Positions 20,449 to 30,383 of a DNA stretch of 64,000 nt are shown here, piece by piece. This DNA comes from an uncultured SAR86 cluster bacterium (GTDB lineage: Bacteria; Pseudomonadota; Gammaproteobacteria; Magnimaribacterales; Magnimaribacteraceae). Both the position numbers and the translations under genes were made by a program. Under the pieces are notes generated by a model, which worked only from the letters and a program-made list of their open reading frames with translations, made no database searches and was not told the DNA's origin. Where the stretch lies: contig CACOMS010000005.1 of assembly GCA_902628375.1 (NCBI GenBank), positions 1 to 64,000 of the forward strand. The letters are read 5' to 3'. Within the stretch, counting starts at the first letter, position 1. Each line of letters opens with the position of its first letter.

Positions 20449-20835
20449 TTATGATTCACAGCTATTTATATATTCTTCTTCATCTAGTAATGAATCCAAT
20501 TCTTCAATATTGCTAGGAGAAAGTTGATAAAACCATCCATCATCATAAGGAGAGGAGTTTATGATTTCAGGGTTATCTTCTAGCTCTTCATTAATTGCTA
20601 TGACTTCTCCAGAAAGGGGGGAGTTAATTTCTGAAGCAGCTTTAACAGACTCAACTATCGCTGCTTCATCTTCTGCCTCTATTTGTTGACCTATTTCAGG
20701 TAGTTCAACAAAAACAATATCTCCTAACTGATCTTGCGCAAAATCGCTTATCCCAACTTTGGCAGAACCATCATCTTGCATCTGCACCCATTCATGCGTG
20801 GTTAAAAATTTTCTTTTATTATTTATTTCATTCAT
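20449..20835 (-). CDS. gcvH: Glycine cleavage system H protein
   Basis: FLTTHEWVQMQDDGSAKVGISDFAQDQLGDIVFVELPE, lipoyl ESVKAASEINSPLSG. Confidence 0.96.
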   Translation of the reverse strand: MNEINNKRKFLTTHEWVQMQDDGSAKVGISDFAQDQLGDIVFVELPEIGQQIEAEDEAAIVESVKAASEINSPLSGEVIAINEELEDNPEIINSSPYDDGWFYQLSPSNIEELDSLLDEEEYINSCES

Positions 20836-20839
20836 TTTC

Positions 20840-21910
20840 TTAGAGATTTAAAAATTTTGGTTTAGTAATTTTAGCTCTTATTTTCTTTCCTCTAACTTGG
20901 GCATAGCAATAATCATTGTTATTCATAGACATTCTAGCTAAAGCTATAGGTTTTTTCAGCGTTGGAGAGTAACTTCCACTAGTAACTGTACCTTGATAGG
21001 AGCCATTTTCTTCAAAATGTATATTCTGGCCAGGTCTGACAATTATTTTTTCTTCAAATATTAGACCTTTCTGGATGCTATGACTTGCTTGTTTCTTTTT
21101 ATCTATATAACTAGATTTTCCTATGAAATTTCTATTCATATCGTCAAGATCAACTGTCCAGTCCATATTGCACTCTAAGGGAGAAATTGTTTCATCCATT
21201 TCATTTCCATATAAGTTAAAACCAGCTTCAAGTCTTAATGTGTCTCTAGCACCCAAGCCTATGGGATATGCCCCTGCACTTAAAAGTTCTTCCCATAAGA
21301 TTCTAGCTTCTTCTTCAGACAGAACAATTTCAACTCCTTTTTCGCCTGTATAGCCAGTTCTTGTAACAAGAGTTTGATCCATGCAGGTGCCAGAGAAAGG
21401 ACGTTTATTTAAACCAGTTATAAATAAATCATTTTTTATTCTGGACAAGACTTCATCAGTTTTTGGCCCCTGTACAGACAAGATACTTAAATCTGGTCTT
21501 TCTTTCATAGACACATCCCAATTTATGAGATTTTCATTTATCCAACTCATGTCTTTATCTCTAGTTGCGCAGTTGACGATTAGTCTATATCCAAATTCCA
21601 TTTTATAAACAATCAAATCATCCAATACATAACCCTTATCGTTAAGCATGGCTGAATAAAGCCCATCTGAGTTTTCTTTTAACTTTTCTATGTCATTGGA
21701 AAGTAGCCTTCTTAAGAAACTCTTTGATTGATCGCCAGAAAAATCAAGTATGGTCATATGGGAAACATCAAATATTCCGCATGTATTTCTTACTATTTCA
21801 TGTTCTTTTATCTGAGAGCCATAGTGAATTGGCATTTCCCATCCGTGAAAATTAATCATCTTTGCGGAAGAGGCTAAATGCAGAGAGTGAAGGGCAGTTT
21901 TGTTACTCAA
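20840..21910 (-). CDS. gcvT: Glycine cleavage system T protein (aminomethyltransferase)
   Basis: TALHSLHLASSAKMINFHGWEMPIHYGSQIKEHEIVRNTCGIFDVSHM. Confidence 0.96.
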   Translation of the reverse strand: MSNKTALHSLHLASSAKMINFHGWEMPIHYGSQIKEHEIVRNTCGIFDVSHMTILDFSGDQSKSFLRRLLSNDIEKLKENSDGLYSAMLNDKGYVLDDLIVYKMEFGYRLIVNCATRDKDMSWINENLINWDVSMKERPDLSILSVQGPKTDEVLSRIKNDLFITGLNKRPFSGTCMDQTLVTRTGYTGEKGVEIVLSEEEARILWEELLSAGAYPIGLGARDTLRLEAGFNLYGNEMDETISPLECNMDWTVDLDDMNRNFIGKSSYIDKKKQASHSIQKGLIFEEKIIVRPGQNIHFEENGSYQGTVTSGSYSPTLKKPIALARMSMNNNDYCYAQVRGKKIRAKITKPKFLNL

Positions 21911-21971
21911 TTGATCTTTATAAATTGTATATTCTACTTCTTTCTTTAATTTCTTCCTTAATTTTGTTTTA

Positions 21972-21998
21972 ACTTATCCACTAAATCTGTGGATAAGT
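21972..21998. promoter_or_regulatory. Perfect 10-bp inverted repeat containing a consensus DnaA box (TGTGGATAA / TTATCCACA) and an 8/9 match on the opposite arm
   Basis: ACTTATCCAC-TAAATCT-GTGGATAAGT read directly in the gcvT / aminotransferase divergent intergenic region. Confidence 0.5.
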
Positions 21999-22043
21999 CT
22001 GTTAATGATTATTTAATCTTCTTTCCACCAACGCTCAAGAGCA

Positions 22044-22064
22044 ATTGATCAAATATTGATCAAT
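22044..22064. promoter_or_regulatory. Perfect inverted repeat ATTGATCAA-ATA-TTGATCAAT (possible regulator operator; contains two GATC sites)
   Basis: Read directly; same divergent intergenic region. Confidence 0.45.
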
Positions 22065-22125
22065 TAGATTTTAAAAAAATACCAGTTCGTCATGTTATGA
22101 TTGTCGCCCAGAAAGGTTCCACCGC

Positions 22126-23343
22126 ATGAGAAATTCATATAAAGAAATAGACTTAATAGAACTAGAGGTTCTTTATGAAAATCTAAAATCTAAGGGATTC
22201 TCTTTAGATTTAACAAGAGGAAAGCCTCATGAAGATCAACTTGATCTTTCCAGAAGTCTTAACGATCCTTTGGATAGCTTTCTCTACCAAGGCAAGGATG
22301 TAAGAAACTATGGAGAACTTCTGGGTTTATCGGGCTGTAGAGAAATTGGTTCCCAATTATTGGATTTTCCTGCAGATAATATAGTAGCAGGAAATAACAG
22401 CAGTCTTCTTTTAATGCATCAGTTACTTTCTTTCTTTTATATAGATGGAGGAGAAGAAACACCTTGGAATAAAAAAGATAGAGTATCCTTTTTATGTCCT
22501 AGCCCCGGATACGATAGACACTTTAGATTATGTGAGGAGTTCTCAATTAATATGATCCCAGTTTCTTTAACTGGAATTGGACCTGATATAGGTTCAATTA
22601 AGAAAGTTTTAGAAAAAGATGAATCTATAGAGGGAATTTGGTGCGTACCGAGACATTCAAACCCAACTGGAGACATATATTCAGATGAAATTACACTTCA
22701 GTTGTTAGATTTAGCTAAGAAGCATAATTTTAAAATATTTTGGGACAATGCTTACTCTGCTCATGATTTTGAAGAATCTCTAAATACGCCTAATATTTTT
22801 CAATTATCTAAAAATATACAAGCTGAAGATCATGTAATAGCTTTTGCTTCAACTTCTAAAATAACTTATGCAGGGGGAGGGGTCGGATTTGTTGGTATGA
22901 GTTCCAGGAATCTAGATAGATTCAGACCTTTCTATGCTTCAACAATTATTTCTCCTGATAAGGTAAATCAATTAAGGCATATTAATTTTTTTGAAAAGAT
23001 CGACTTGAAGACGCATATGGCTTCACATGCAAATTTAATAAGACCTAAATTTGATCTTGTTGAGAAGGTTTTATCTCTTCAGCCCTACGGAGAATGGACT
23101 AAGCCTTCTGGGGGCTATTTTGTTTCTTATTCTTCCGCTCCCGGTCTTGCAAGAGAGATTGTAAACCTAGCTAAAGAAGCAGGCCTGAAATTAACTTCTG
23201 CCGGTGCAACTTATCCCTATGGAATAGATTCGGAGGACAGCAATATTAGAATTGCCCCAACTGCTTGCAATATGGAAGAGTTAGAATCAGCTTTGGAAAT
23301 TTTAGTTGTTTGTATTTGTTTGGCAAATTTAAGAAAAAACTGA
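22126..23343 (+). CDS. Aminotransferase class I/II-fold PLP-dependent enzyme
   Basis: SLDLTRGKPHEDQLDLS, WCVPRHSNPTGDIYSDE, IFWDNAYSAHDF, FASTSKITYAGGGVGFV (PLP Lys). Confidence 0.88.
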   Translation: MRNSYKEIDLIELEVLYENLKSKGFSLDLTRGKPHEDQLDLSRSLNDPLDSFLYQGKDVRNYGELLGLSGCREIGSQLLDFPADNIVAGNNSSLLLMHQLLSFFYIDGGEETPWNKKDRVSFLCPSPGYDRHFRLCEEFSINMIPVSLTGIGPDIGSIKKVLEKDESIEGIWCVPRHSNPTGDIYSDEITLQLLDLAKKHNFKIFWDNAYSAHDFEESLNTPNIFQLSKNIQAEDHVIAFASTSKITYAGGGVGFVGMSSRNLDRFRPFYASTIISPDKVNQLRHINFFEKIDLKTHMASHANLIRPKFDLVEKVLSLQPYGEWTKPSGGYFVSYSSAPGLAREIVNLAKEAGLKLTSAGATYPYGIDSEDSNIRIAPTACNMEELESALEILVVCICLANLRKN

Positions 23344-23346
23344 TAA

Positions 23347-23679
23347 TTAGTTTTTACTACCCTCTAATATCTGATAGGTGTTTCCAGTTAACTTTCCAAA
23401 AAAGGTCGAAACATCTGGGTGAGATACCGGTGTGTTGCTATCGTCAACCAATAGGTTTTGCTGAGAGACATAAGCAGAATAGAAAACTTCTTCATTCTCA
23501 GCAAAGACATGATAAAAGGGTTGATCCTTTTTTGGTCTTATTGCAGCTGGAATAGATTGATACCATTCTTCAGTATTATTAAATTCTGGATCAACATCAT
23601 AAATAACACCCCTAAAATCTAGGTATTTATGCTTCACAACTTGCCCGATGGAGTATTCTGTTTCAACAATATTGGTCAT
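23347..23679 (-). CDS. hspQ: Heat shock protein HspQ
   Basis: YSIGQVVKHKYLDFRGVIYDVDPEF, DQPFYHVFAENEEVFYSAYVSQQNL. Confidence 0.9.
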   Translation of the reverse strand: MTNIVETEYSIGQVVKHKYLDFRGVIYDVDPEFNNTEEWYQSIPAAIRPKKDQPFYHVFAENEEVFYSAYVSQQNLLVDDSNTPVSHPDVSTFFGKLTGNTYQILEGSKN

Positions 23680-24884
23680 TTCACTAATTCGTTTAGATCA
23701 TTTGCTGTCTTTGTAAGTATATCTGAACTTATTTTTACTTTTTTTTCAACTAGCTTTTTACAAATTAAAAATTCTTTTGGGTTATTTATAGTTGTTACTG
23801 AAATAATAGTTTTATTACTCAAATAGAAAAGTGAAAATCCATCTGCATATTCTCTTTTAACTATTTCGTCATATTCTTCTGGCATGCCTACAATCTGGAG
23901 TTTCTGATTGTATTGATCTGACCAAAACCAAGGAATTACTTCATATTTTTCTTCTTGGCCCATAATATTAGCTGCGACAACTTTTGACTGCTCAAGTGCA
24001 TTTTGCACTGACTCTAGCCTTACGTTTTTATTAAGAAATTTATTAGGATGATTAGTGCAATCACCGCAAGCAAAAATTGATTGATCCGAAGTTATACCTT
24101 TATCGTTTACTAAAATACCATTATTACAATCAAGACCAGCATTTTCTGCTAACTCCTGGTTCGGAATTATTCCAATACCTATTATTAGAATATCAGCAGG
24201 TATTAAACTGCCATCATCAAGCTTCACCCTTTCTATACAAGTTTCTCCTTGCAGTTTCTCTATATTTGATTGGAAGTAAAAATTTACCCCATTTGTTTTA
24301 TGTAGATCTTCAAAATGCTCTGATATTTTTTTATCCACGGTTCTATTCATAGAACGATCAGCCATTTCAAATATAGAAACATTCATTCCAAGTTCACTCG
24401 CCACGGCTGCTACTTCTAATCCTATGTATCCAGCTCCTATGATAGAAAGATTTTTGCAGACACTCATTTGTTCTTTTATTTTTTCGACATCATCTATTGT
24501 TCTAAGGTAATAAACATTACCTAACTGTATTCCTTCTATTTCTAACTCTCTAGCTCTACTTCCTGTAGCTATTACAAGTTTTTCAAATTCAAATTCCTTT
24601 CCACATGAAGTTCTTACTTTTTTCTCTTCTCTATCAATTTCTTTAACTAGCGTATTTGGATAAAACTCAACCTCATTCTCTTCATAAAATTCTCTATTTT
24701 TCATATAAACCCTTTCTAAACCAACTTTTCCTTCTAAAAAAGATTTAGATAAAGGAGGTCTTTGATAGGGAGGGTGAGACTCTTCACCAATTAAAATAAT
24801 TTTATTGGTACAACCAAGTTTTTTTAAAGTTGCCACACATTGTCCAGCAGCTTGACCAGCACCTATGATTACTATGTTGCTCAC
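23676..24884 (-). CDS. FAD-dependent NAD(P)H-ferredoxin/rubredoxin reductase-like oxidoreductase
   Basis: NIVIIGAGQAAGQCVATLKKLG, PYQRPPLSKSFLEG, IGAGYIGLEVAAVA, IFACGDC. Confidence 0.88.
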   Translation of the reverse strand: MSNIVIIGAGQAAGQCVATLKKLGCTNKIILIGEESHPPYQRPPLSKSFLEGKVGLERVYMKNREFYEENEVEFYPNTLVKEIDREEKKVRTSCGKEFEFEKLVIATGSRARELEIEGIQLGNVYYLRTIDDVEKIKEQMSVCKNLSIIGAGYIGLEVAAVASELGMNVSIFEMADRSMNRTVDKKISEHFEDLHKTNGVNFYFQSNIEKLQGETCIERVKLDDGSLIPADILIIGIGIIPNQELAENAGLDCNNGILVNDKGITSDQSIFACGDCTNHPNKFLNKNVRLESVQNALEQSKVVAANIMGQEEKYEVIPWFWSDQYNQKLQIVGMPEEYDEIVKREYADGFSLFYLSNKTIISVTTINNPKEFLICKKLVEKKVKISSDILTKTANDLNELVK

Positions 24885-24958
24885 TTAATAAAAAACTCGA
24901 TTTATTCCACAAATATTAATAAAGTTTACCCTTATTTTTAAACAATTAGAGGAAAATT

Positions 24959-25240
24959 ATGATTGGAATCGTAGCTACGTTAAAAATTAAAGAAGGATCT
25001 GGAAGTGACTTTGAAGCAGTTGCAACTGAACTGGTAGAAAAAGTTAATGCAAATGAAGAAGGTGTTGTTTATTACGATCTATATAAACAAGATGAAACAA
25101 CTTATGTCTTTTTAGAGAGGTATAAAGACCAAGAGGCACAAGAAGCTCACGGCAAGACTGACTACTTTAGAGAATTGGGTGCAAAGATGGGAGCTTTTAT
25201 GGCAGGGGCACCAGACATAAAGGTTTTACAGTCCGTTTAG
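24959..25240 (+). CDS. Antibiotic biosynthesis monooxygenase (ABM/YgiN-like) domain protein
   Basis: 93 aa ABM fold pattern: VATLKIKEGSGSDFEAVA, YYDLYKQDETTYVFLERYKDQEAQEAH. Confidence 0.85.
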   Translation: MIGIVATLKIKEGSGSDFEAVATELVEKVNANEEGVVYYDLYKQDETTYVFLERYKDQEAQEAHGKTDYFRELGAKMGAFMAGAPDIKVLQSV

Positions 25241-25241
25241 A

Positions 25242-26297
25242 CTAAGGAAGATGAGGTTTAGCGAGATAATCTCTAGACCTCATTTCTTCTAGTCTGCTTA
25301 CAGTTCTCTTAAACGGATCTTCCAGTCTTGATCCTTTGTAGATTTCTGCTATTAGTTTTTCAGAAGAAATTATCAGGTTTACATTTCTCTCATAACATTC
25401 ATCAATTAGAGCTATAAATCTTCTTGCCTCATCATCTCTATTTTCTAGATTAGGTATGTCTGAAATTATTAAGGTATGAAACTCTTTAGTTAGTTCTATG
25501 TAATCCTTGCTACTTCTCGGCCCTCCACAGATATCAGAGAATCCAAACCAAGCAGTTCCTTCAGATAGCATTTCGACATTAATATCTCTTCCTAGTATAG
25601 AAATGTATGTCTTTTTAGAAATATTTCCTTGCGCTAATTCATAGAAATAAGATTTTAGAGTCTTAGTTGAGTCTTTAGAGTTCGATTGAAGGTAGATTTC
25701 CTTTTTCTCCAAGGACCTTAGTCTATAGTCTTGTAAACTGTTTAGCTCATAAACATGACAGTTTCTTTTAATTAGGTCTATTGCAGGTAGGAATCTAGCT
25801 CTATGCAATCCATCTTTATACAATTCATCCGGGTTTGTATTAGAAGTTGTAATAAGGACTATCTTCTTTTCAAACAGCTTTTCAAGAAATCTCCCCAAGA
25901 TCATTGCATCACCAATATCTTCTACTAAAAATTCGTCGAAACACAAAACCTCACAGTTCTTAGAAATCTCATCAACTGCTTTATTAATAGGGTCTGATAT
26001 ATTAGAGAACCTGGATAGGTCATCATGAAGCTTTTGCATAAACCTATGAAAATGTAACCTTTCCTTTTTTTTACTTTGTATGCTTTCAAAAAATATATCC
26101 ATCATTTGGGTTTTCCCTCTTCCAACTTTGCCATGTAGATAGAGCCCTTTTATTTGAGGATTTTTAAACCAAGATTTGGATCTTTTATCTATTTTTTTTT
26201 GAATCCCATCTAGAAGGTAAACCAATTCTCTCTGTTTAGAATCTAATAGTAGTTTGTTCTCCTTAATCAGAGATTCAAATATTTGTGATGGCTTCAA
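25242..26297 (-). CDS. zapE: Cell division protein ZapE / AFG1-like ATPase
   Basis: GLYLHGKVGRGKTQMMDIFF, VLCFDEFLVEDIGDAMILGRF, TSNTNPDELYKDGL. Confidence 0.92.
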   Translation of the reverse strand: MKPSQIFESLIKENKLLLDSKQRELVYLLDGIQKKIDKRSKSWFKNPQIKGLYLHGKVGRGKTQMMDIFFESIQSKKKERLHFHRFMQKLHDDLSRFSNISDPINKAVDEISKNCEVLCFDEFLVEDIGDAMILGRFLEKLFEKKIVLITTSNTNPDELYKDGLHRARFLPAIDLIKRNCHVYELNSLQDYRLRSLEKKEIYLQSNSKDSTKTLKSYFYELAQGNISKKTYISILGRDINVEMLSEGTAWFGFSDICGGPRSSKDYIELTKEFHTLIISDIPNLENRDDEARRFIALIDECYERNVNLIISSEKLIAEIYKGSRLEDPFKRTVSRLEEMRSRDYLAKPHLP

Positions 26298-26300
26298 TTT

Positions 26301-26711
26301 TTATTGGATAGGATTTTTCTTAAAAGTATGTACGGTTAAATCAGCTGGAGACCAATTTTCGGCACTATCACCCCAAAAATTTGAGTCTATCTTTACCCAA
26401 GATGAATCATTTAGTCCTCCCGCTTTGATGAGCTTAATGCCTTCCATGCCCTCTATCTTACTAATAAGAGGGGAACCGCATTTCTCGCAGAATCCTCTGC
26501 TAACTACAGCACCATCAGTGCCTGTAACAGAAAAATATTTAATTTCTCCATTAATAACGAGAGAGCTATCTTGAATCATTATTATTGTAGCTTTACCAGA
26601 TCCAGTTGATTTACGACAATCAGTGCAGTGGCAGTGACTTGCAGATATGACTGCATTTGAATTGAATGAGTAGCTAATTTCTCCACATAAACATCCGCCT
26701 TCTCTATTCAT
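26301..26711 (-). CDS. GFA (glutathione-dependent formaldehyde-activating-like) family protein
   Basis: GGCLCGEISYSF, SHCHCTDCRKSTGSG, FCEKCGSPL zinc-binding Cys pattern. Confidence 0.87.
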   Translation of the reverse strand: MNREGGCLCGEISYSFNSNAVISASHCHCTDCRKSTGSGKATIIMIQDSSLVINGEIKYFSVTGTDGAVVSRGFCEKCGSPLISKIEGMEGIKLIKAGGLNDSSWVKIDSNFWGDSAENWSPADLTVHTFKKNPIQ

Positions 26712-26773
26712 TTTATTTCCCCCTTTTTATGCGTATAAATTTTTTTAAGTAATTACATTAAATTTTTCAGAAG

Positions 26774-27349
26774 TCAGCTTTTAGAAAAGAATAATTCTTT
26801 TTCAACAGCACTACAGATCTCATGTCCTAATGCAGAATGTATTTCCTGTATTAGGGCTGTATTATTATCAGGGACTATGAAACAGATATCACAAAGTTCG
26901 GACATCTTTCCTCCATCATTACCACTAAAGCCTAAACTTACAACTTTCTTTTCTTTAGCTGATTCAAGAGCGCAGACTATATTCTCAGAATTTCCACTAG
27001 TAGAATAAGCAAAAAATATATCTCCTTCTTTGGTAAGAGTTTCTATTTGTCTTTTAAATACTTCTTTGTACCCAAAGTCATTCGTCCATGCTGTAATAAA
27101 TGAGCTATCTACCGTCAAGGCCATAGATTTTATACCAGGTCTAAAATTGTGATGACTCAATGTAGCTATATATTCTGCACTCATGTGTTGAGACTCTGCT
27201 GCGCTTCCTCCATTGCCTGCAAAAAACAGCATGCCTTCATTTTTTATAGATTCAGTAATTTTTTTAACTGCAGAATTAAAATCATCATTAAAATCATTTC
27301 CTATCTTATCTATAAGGTATCTTCTTTTTTCTAGAGCTTCAGAAAACAT
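26774..27349 (-). CDS. gmhA: SIS-domain sedoheptulose-7-phosphate isomerase-like protein
   Basis: FFAGNGGSAAESQHMSAEYI, FAYSTSGNSENIV; GmhA/DiaA family. Confidence 0.75.
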   Translation of the reverse strand: MFSEALEKRRYLIDKIGNDFNDDFNSAVKKITESIKNEGMLFFAGNGGSAAESQHMSAEYIATLSHHNFRPGIKSMALTVDSSFITAWTNDFGYKEVFKRQIETLTKEGDIFFAYSTSGNSENIVCALESAKEKKVVSLGFSGNDGGKMSELCDICFIVPDNNTALIQEIHSALGHEICSAVEKELFFSKS

Positions 27350-27354
27350 AACTT

Positions 27355-28239
27355 TTATTTTATTTTTAGTTTAGGAATTAGCATAGGGGTATTTTTTAGG
27401 TACTCTTGGTAGGCTTCATTATCTTTCCATTTTTTCTTAGCCCTGGCTTCTTGCATAGAAACCCCAGATATCTTAGTTAACAAAATAAAGACGAATACAG
27501 GCGATATAAGAGTGATAAGCTGTAAACCACTTAAAACTGGTAGAGACATTAGAGTTATTCCCAGCCATAGAGTTATTTCTCCAAAATAATTAGGATGTCT
27601 AGATCTCTTCCAAAGACCTTCATTTATGAAATTATTAGCATTGTCAGGATTAGATCTGAATCTAGATTTTTGATTATCAGCTATTACTTCTGTAACAAAA
27701 CCTATAAGCCAAAGAGACAAACCAATAATGTCTAGGGGATGAGAAAAAAGGTCGACATTTTTTCCTGAAGTTATGGCTGCAAGACCAGCACACATAGTAA
27801 CAAACACCCAAAGTCCACCTAATGTCCAAGTAAAAAGAAACCACCAGAATTTAGTTTTCATCACATTAAAGCGGTTATCTCTTCCTTCTCTTTTTACTCT
27901 CAGAAATAAGAATGAACCAAGTCTAATTGCCCAAATAGTAATCAAGGAGGCAATAATAATTGATCTAAGACTCAGGTCTGTTGAAAGAGCTACTAGATAG
28001 AGTGAAACAACACAAGTCATCACATAAGAGATTGACCCCATTAGATCAAAATAATGCTCTGTTTGTTTAATCATGGAAGGAATAAATACAATCCAATGAA
28101 TAATGAAGGGTATGCATGCACAAAGGATGAATAAAGGATATCCATTAAGGACTAGTGACCCTACACTTCCAACATAACCAATAATTAGGCCAACTGAAAG
28201 AGTTGCAATAATAGATAAAATAGATGCTTTATTAGTCAT
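27355..28239 (-). CDS. DUF1295 / steroid 5-alpha-reductase-like membrane protein
   Basis: Multi-TM; WKRSRHPNYFGEITLWLGITL signature. Confidence 0.88.
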   Translation of the reverse strand: MTNKASILSIIATLSVGLIIGYVGSVGSLVLNGYPLFILCACIPFIIHWIVFIPSMIKQTEHYFDLMGSISYVMTCVVSLYLVALSTDLSLRSIIIASLITIWAIRLGSFLFLRVKREGRDNRFNVMKTKFWWFLFTWTLGGLWVFVTMCAGLAAITSGKNVDLFSHPLDIIGLSLWLIGFVTEVIADNQKSRFRSNPDNANNFINEGLWKRSRHPNYFGEITLWLGITLMSLPVLSGLQLITLISPVFVFILLTKISGVSMQEARAKKKWKDNEAYQEYLKNTPMLIPKLKIK

Positions 28240-30314
28240 TACACAAAGATATTTATTTTTTCTTCAACTACCCGTTCCAAATAAGGTGATGGAGTAAAAT
28301 CTGGTCCAAATTTCTCTTCCATTTGCTTTAATCCCTCAAGTATTTTATCAAAACCAATCAAGCTGCCATAAAACATAGGCCCTCCCTCATAAATTGGCCA
28401 ACCGTAACCATATACCCACACAACATCTATATCGCTTGCTCTGATAGCCATTCCTTCTTCTAATATCTTAAAGCCTTCATTAATCATTGGGTAAAGGCAT
28501 CTTTCTAGAATTTCTTCTTTAGTAACATCTCTTAACCTTATTTGTCTTGTTTCAGCAAAATCTCGAATAATTTGTTCTACCTCAGGGTCCGGAGATTTAT
28601 TTCTATTTTCATCATATAGGTAAAAACCTTTCCTTGATTTTTGACCTAATCTACCAGCCTCGCAGAGAAGATCTCTTAATGTCTCTCCTTTAGATGTTTC
28701 TTTATTCCATCCTATATCTAGTCCAGCTAGGTCAGACATGGCAAAAGGCCCCATAGGAAAACCAAAATCATATAAAGCATCGTCTATTTCCCAAGGCAAA
28801 GCACCTTCTAAAATAAGTTTATTAGCTTCTCTTTGTCGCTGAGCTAAAATCCTATTTCCCACAAACCCTGGACAAACTCCAACTACAGCAGCTATTTTAT
28901 TTATTTTTTTAGCAATAGCTAAAGAACTAGCAACTACTGATTTAGATGTCTTTTCTCCTCTAACTATCTCAAGTAATCTCATTACATTAGCTGGACTAAA
29001 GAAATGAAGTCCAATTACATCTTCTGGTCTAGAAGTTTCCGCGGCTATTTCATTCACATTAAGAGCAGATGTATTTGAAGCTAAAATTGCACCTTCTTTA
29101 GCAATTGAATCAAGCTGCTTGAATATATCTTTTTTAAGATCCATATTTTCAAAAACTGCCTCAATAATTAGATCGCAGTCATTTAGTGAACCCAAGGAGG
29201 TTTGGCCATTTATCAGACCCATTCTTTTTTCTACATCATTTTCTGAGATTCTTCCTTTCCTTGCAGTATTTTCGTAGTTCCTTCTCATTACTGAGATTCC
29301 TCTTTCTAACCTTTCTTCATTCTGCTCGATAATGGTGACAGGTATCCCTACATTGGCAAAGTTCATAGATATACCGCCGCCCATAGTTCCTGCTCCAATC
29401 ACACCAACTTTTTTTATTTCCTTAATGGACTCATCTTTTGAGATATCAGGAACTTTATTCGCTTGTCTTTCAGAGAAAAACGCATACCTTTGTGCTGCAG
29501 ATTGACTTCCTGTCATTAATTTAGTGAAAAGCTCTCTCTCTACTTTTATTCCTTCATCAAAAGGTTTATTAACTGCTGCTTCAACACATTGAATATTATA
29601 TTCTGGAGCTAAAAATCCCCTGGTTTTCCTGGCTATAGATTTTCTGAAATTAGAAAATAATTCTTCATTACCTCTATCTTTATTAATTTTCTCATCGTTA
29701 TCTCTTACTTTTACTAATGGTCTTTTCTCATTGATTATTTGATTAGCAAAATTAACAGCATCTTCTAATAGAGAATCTTCATTTGCTATTTCATCAACTA
29801 GGCCCATTTCAAGGCATTGATTTGCTGGAATATGGGCTCCAGAAGTCATCATTTCCATAGCCTTTTGAGCTCCAACTATACGAGGTAATCTTTGAGTACC
29901 TCCTGCGCCTGGTAAGAGTCCCAAATTTACTTCAGGAAGACCACACTTTGAAGAGGGAACAGCAATTCTGTAATGACAAGTAAGTGCAACTTCTAATCCG
30001 CCCCCTAGAGCAGTACCATGTATAGCTGAAACTATAGGTTTAGGTGAGCTTTCAATCATATCTTGTACTTCATAAAGTGAAGGACCTTTTGGTTCTTGAC
30101 CAAATTCCGAAATATCTGCTCCTGCTATAAAAGTTCTTCCTTCACAAATAATTACAATTGCTTCAACTTCTTCATTTTCAATTGCAGATTTAACGCCAAT
30201 ATGAAGACCTTCTCTCACATTAGCTGATAATGCATTAACTGGAGGTGAGTTTAATGTTAAAACTGCTATTCTAGAGTCCACATCTAGATTTGTTACTTCA
30301 TTTAATGAAGGCAT
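28239..30314 (-). CDS. Bifunctional enoyl-CoA hydratase / 3-hydroxyacyl-CoA dehydrogenase (FadB/FadJ-like)
   Basis: Crotonase region (GRTFIAGADISEFG, HGTALGGGLEVALTCHYR) then HAD region (GVIGAGTMGGGISMNFA, LHFFSPANVMRLLEIV). Confidence 0.92.
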   Translation of the reverse strand: MPSLNEVTNLDVDSRIAVLTLNSPPVNALSANVREGLHIGVKSAIENEEVEAIVIICEGRTFIAGADISEFGQEPKGPSLYEVQDMIESSPKPIVSAIHGTALGGGLEVALTCHYRIAVPSSKCGLPEVNLGLLPGAGGTQRLPRIVGAQKAMEMMTSGAHIPANQCLEMGLVDEIANEDSLLEDAVNFANQIINEKRPLVKVRDNDEKINKDRGNEELFSNFRKSIARKTRGFLAPEYNIQCVEAAVNKPFDEGIKVERELFTKLMTGSQSAAQRYAFFSERQANKVPDISKDESIKEIKKVGVIGAGTMGGGISMNFANVGIPVTIIEQNEERLERGISVMRRNYENTARKGRISENDVEKRMGLINGQTSLGSLNDCDLIIEAVFENMDLKKDIFKQLDSIAKEGAILASNTSALNVNEIAAETSRPEDVIGLHFFSPANVMRLLEIVRGEKTSKSVVASSLAIAKKINKIAAVVGVCPGFVGNRILAQRQREANKLILEGALPWEIDDALYDFGFPMGPFAMSDLAGLDIGWNKETSKGETLRDLLCEAGRLGQKSRKGFYLYDENRNKSPDPEVEQIIRDFAETRQIRLRDVTKEEILERCLYPMINEGFKILEEGMAIRASDIDVVWVYGYGWPIYEGGPMFYGSLIGFDKILEGLKQMEEKFGPDFTPSPYLERVVEEKINIFV

Positions 30315-30383
30315 ATTTACTCCCTAAATTATTAAACAGAAACATACTCTAGCCTAAGACTGAGATTAATGGAATCTACTAGA

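Noticed and set aside
21911-22125. Glycine riboswitch upstream of gcvT
   Set aside because: I looked for the conserved glycine-aptamer core in the gcvT orientation and saw none; only the palindromes reported above. A covariance-model scan would be decisive.
21911-22125. Chromosomal origin (oriC) at the DnaA-box pair
   Set aside because: Only two box-like 9-mers, no cluster, no dnaA/gidA neighbours and no clear gene-orientation switch.
23265-23555. 96-aa + strand ORF over the aminotransferase end and hspQ
   Set aside because: Overlaps two supported genes; no family features.
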